Assembly (NCBI GenBank): GCA_030272815.1
Contig: JAJSZT010000008.1
Span: 28,155-92,154 of the forward strand
Direction of reading: 5' to 3'
Source of the DNA: Deltaproteobacteria bacterium
Lineage (GTDB): Bacteria; Desulfobacterota; Desulfobacteria; Desulfobacterales; ETH-SRB1
DNA length: 64,000 bases
Of this stretch, positions 63,737 to 64,000 are shown one piece after another; position 1 is the first letter of the stretch; each line of letters starts with the position of its first letter. The position numbers and the translations under genes are program-made. Under the pieces are notes generated by a model. It was not told where the DNA came from and searched no databases. It saw nothing but the letters and a program-made list of their open reading frames with translations.

Positions 63737-63876
63737 CCCATTTTCCGCATGAAGCCCTGACTGGGGCAAGTCTTGAATAGGAAATAAGGTACCGCTATTA
63801 TTCACTATTCAAGATTTGATCACACCAATTCAAGGAAAGCATTATTCTTTCTAAGTGGGTCAATCCACATGAGCGT

Positions 63877-64000
63877 TGAAGCCTTGGCGGTCAGATTGAA
63901 AAATGTGACGTCTGTGGAGCCGAAAGGAATGCCTACAACTCCTGCCGGAATCGACACTGCCCCAAGTGCCAGGCACTGACAAAAGCAAGGTGGTTGGAAG
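63877..64000 (+). pseudogene. Start of an IS91-family transposase, cut by the window edge
   Basis: The frame reads SLGGQIEKCDVCGAERNAYN then SCRNRHCPKCQALTKARWLE, the zinc-binding N-terminal domain of IS91/IS801-type transposases. Directly before it the frame has a TGA at 63877-63879, and upstream residues do not match, so the 5' part is probably lost. The rest lies outside the window. Confidence 0.75.

Overview
The window looks like chromosomal DNA of a mesophilic sulfate-reducing bacterium of the Desulfobacterota (Desulfobacterales-type). The evidence is a complete sulfate-activation and electron-transfer set: aprBA, qmoABC and sat in one block, then qrcABCD with cytochrome c maturation genes. 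No rRNA, CRISPR array or complete insertion sequence is visible.

Layout. 1-3.4 kb: three YkgJ-type cysteine-cluster genes and a degenerate short-chain dehydrogenase. 3.5-13.2 kb: aprB, aprA, qmoA, qmoB, qmoC, sat, with promoters, a leader hairpin, an intra-operon stem-loop and terminators. 13.3-13.5 kb: two tRNA-Ser genes. 14.5-22.2 kb: resB/ccsA-type cytochrome c synthesis genes and the Qrc complex, ending in a 52-residue membrane protein. 22.3-27.1 kb: murA, comEC and a THEP1-like NTPase. 27.2-35.1 kb: a toxin-antitoxin pair, an ORF6N gene and a 2163-residue STAND NTPase with an N-terminal nuclease-like domain, probably anti-phage. 35-38 kb: a DEAD-box helicase and small genes. 38.4-44 kb: an accessory graveyard with an intact AAA_14/DUF4143 gene, a zeta-toxin-like kinase with its small partner, fragments of radC, hsdR, hsdM, ORF6N, comEC and two helicases, and an ORF-less group II intron. 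44.3-48.4 kb: two small unknown genes and a SPARSA system (SIR2-APAZ plus short Argonaute). 48.5-56.9 kb: Fic, AlbA_2, HsdR and zeta remnants, an intact Fic gene, AmrS-like radical SAM, a Pcm-like methyltransferase and a 1-kb non-coding GC-rich block. 57-60 kb: a DUF362 gene, an AAA_14 pseudogene and a small-ORF repeat. 60.1-63.7 kb: a D-proline reductase locus, prdA, prdB (selenoprotein with in-frame TGA and a SECIS-like hairpin) and a proline-racemase-family gene. The right edge enters an IS91-type transposase fragment.

How it fits together. Sat activates sulfate to APS, AprBA reduces APS to sulfite, and Qmo is thought to pass menaquinol electrons to AprBA. Qrc passes periplasmic electrons from hydrogen or formate oxidation to menaquinone, so Qrc and Qmo are the two ends of the quinone link. 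The Prd locus would add reductive D-proline use, unusual for a sulfate reducer and possibly acquired.

Most notable: (i) the Sec-encoding prdB with a repeat lying between prdA and prdB and an N-terminally short prdA; (ii) SPARSA and the giant STAND protein; (iii) an eight-copy small-ORF repeat family sharing an AT-rich leader; (iv) several palindromic MITE-like families placed next to core genes; (v) an unannotated small membrane protein at the end of the qrc operon.
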